Position numbers and translations under genes: made by a program
DNA from: CAWGGS01 sp046704745
GTDB lineage: Bacteria > Desulfobacterota > Desulfobulbia > Desulfobulbales > Desulfocapsaceae
Length of the DNA stretch: 64,000 nt
NCBI GenBank assembly: GCA_046704745.1
Contig: JBJKRL010000150.1
Coordinates: 20,082 to 84,081, forward strand
Direction of reading: 5' to 3'
The notes under the pieces: model-generated
What the model was told of the DNA's origin: nothing
The model's input: only the letters and a program-made list of their open reading frames with translations
Database searches by the model: none
In this document: positions 63,613-64,000 of the stretch, piece after piece
How positions within the stretch are numbered: position 1 is the first letter of the stretch
Layout of the letters: every line of letters starts with the position of its first letter

Positions 63613-64000
63613 ATGCCCATAAAAAGCATGACGGGATTCGGCCGCGGTGAAGCCCAGGCAAAAAGTAGAATCTGGACAGCGGAACTTCGTTGCGTCAATA
63701 ATCGTTTTCTGGATCTGAAGATCAAGATGCCGAAAGGTTGTGCCCCGCTTGAGGAGAGGATCAGGGCAATAATTTGTTCTACCTTACAGCGTGGCAGAGT
63801 TGATTTCGCGGTGAACGTTATTGGCGATTTTTCCGATCTTACTACGGTGAAGGTAAATATGGAAATGGCCGGTGCCTATAAAGAGGCATTGGTGAAGATG
63901 GCCAAAAAACTGGGGCTTGAAGAATGTATAACTCCCGCTCTACTCGCATCTTTCCCCGATGTTCTCGTAAAAGAAGAAGAAGGTGAGGATATCGAGGATG
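63613..64000 (+). CDS. YicC family endoribonuclease (3' truncated by window)
   Basis: The first 129 residues of a YicC/YloC protein, a family shown to be endoribonucleases or RNA-decay factors. The N-terminus MPIKSMTGFGRGEAQ and ELRCVNNRFLDLKIKMP, then RGRVDFAV, are diagnostic. The frame is open to the end. GGGAG lies seven bases before the ATG at 63613 and comes from the edge of the preceding repeat. Confidence 0.9.
   Translation, partial: MPIKSMTGFGRGEAQAKSRIWTAELRCVNNRFLDLKIKMPKGCAPLEERIRAIICSTLQRGRVDFAVNVIGDFSDLTTVKVNMEMAGAYKEALVKMAKKLGLEECITPALLASFPDVLVKEEEGEDIED

Noticed and set aside
1..64000. CRISPR array, prophage or toxin-antitoxin pair
   Set aside because: No regularly spaced repeats, phage structural genes or recognisable TA pair were seen in either strand.

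Overview
The window reads as the chromosome of a Gram-negative, anaerobic deltaproteobacterium of the Desulfobacterota, probably Desulfobulbaceae-like. This is an inference from gene content: a secreted CbiK-type cobaltochelatase, a CbiM-type metal importer, a TreT/DUF5752 pair, a MalQ-TreY fusion, a ZapB-like/ZapA pair followed by a 6S RNA candidate, and a type-2 TyrRS next to RNase Y. No rRNA, convincing tRNA, CRISPR array, prophage or intact insertion sequence was seen. Several small intergenic repeat families are present.

Layout. 1-5.6 kb: the 3' end of a NodT/OprM-type outer-membrane efflux gene, facing a MarR-led operon for a heterodimeric ABC exporter. 5.6-11.5 kb: a loosely packed stretch with an AT-rich flavin-reductase-like gene, a cardiolipin synthase, a PilZ protein and a PAS-GGDEF diguanylate cyclase. 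11.5-19.9 kb: a minus-strand acyl-CoA cluster (XRE-cupin regulator, thiolase-fold protein, DUF35 protein, acyl-CoA ligase, acetoacetyl-CoA synthetase, isovaleryl-CoA dehydrogenase). 20-25.2 kb: a transglutaminase-like protein, an ABC-2 pair and a REC/HD-GYP regulator. 25.3-34.6 kb: an alpha-glucan/trehalose cluster (TreT, DUF5752, MalQ-TreY fusion, TreZ), complemented by a glycogen phosphorylase at 60-62 kb.

34.6-42.1 kb looks like a metal and cobalamin region: a His-rich protein, an ABC-2 exporter, a ZnuA-like binding protein behind a Fur-type box, a CbiM-type importer with a cleavable signal, a cobalamin riboswitch with terminator, a secreted CbiK and an outer-membrane beta-barrel protein. 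43.2-47 kb: phoU divergent from phoB-phoR with a candidate Pho box. 47-51.5 kb: a hybrid kinase with an HDOD protein, and a lytic transglycosylase. 51.6-64 kb: housekeeping genes (Nudix, ZapB-like/ZapA, 6S RNA, RNase Y, TyrS, a Fur/PerR regulator, a radical SAM pair, glycogen phosphorylase, Pal, Skp/OmpH and the start of YicC).

The most noteworthy observations are: (i) a GH77 domain fused to TreY whose catalytic motifs look lost while the TreY motifs are intact; (ii) a thiolase-fold protein paired with DUF35 that seems to lack the nucleophilic cysteine; (iii) the riboswitch-controlled metal and CbiK region; (iv) at least three families of short structured intergenic repeats, some of which supply the stop codon of the adjacent gene. 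All calls were made by eye from sequence and translation; no database search was run.
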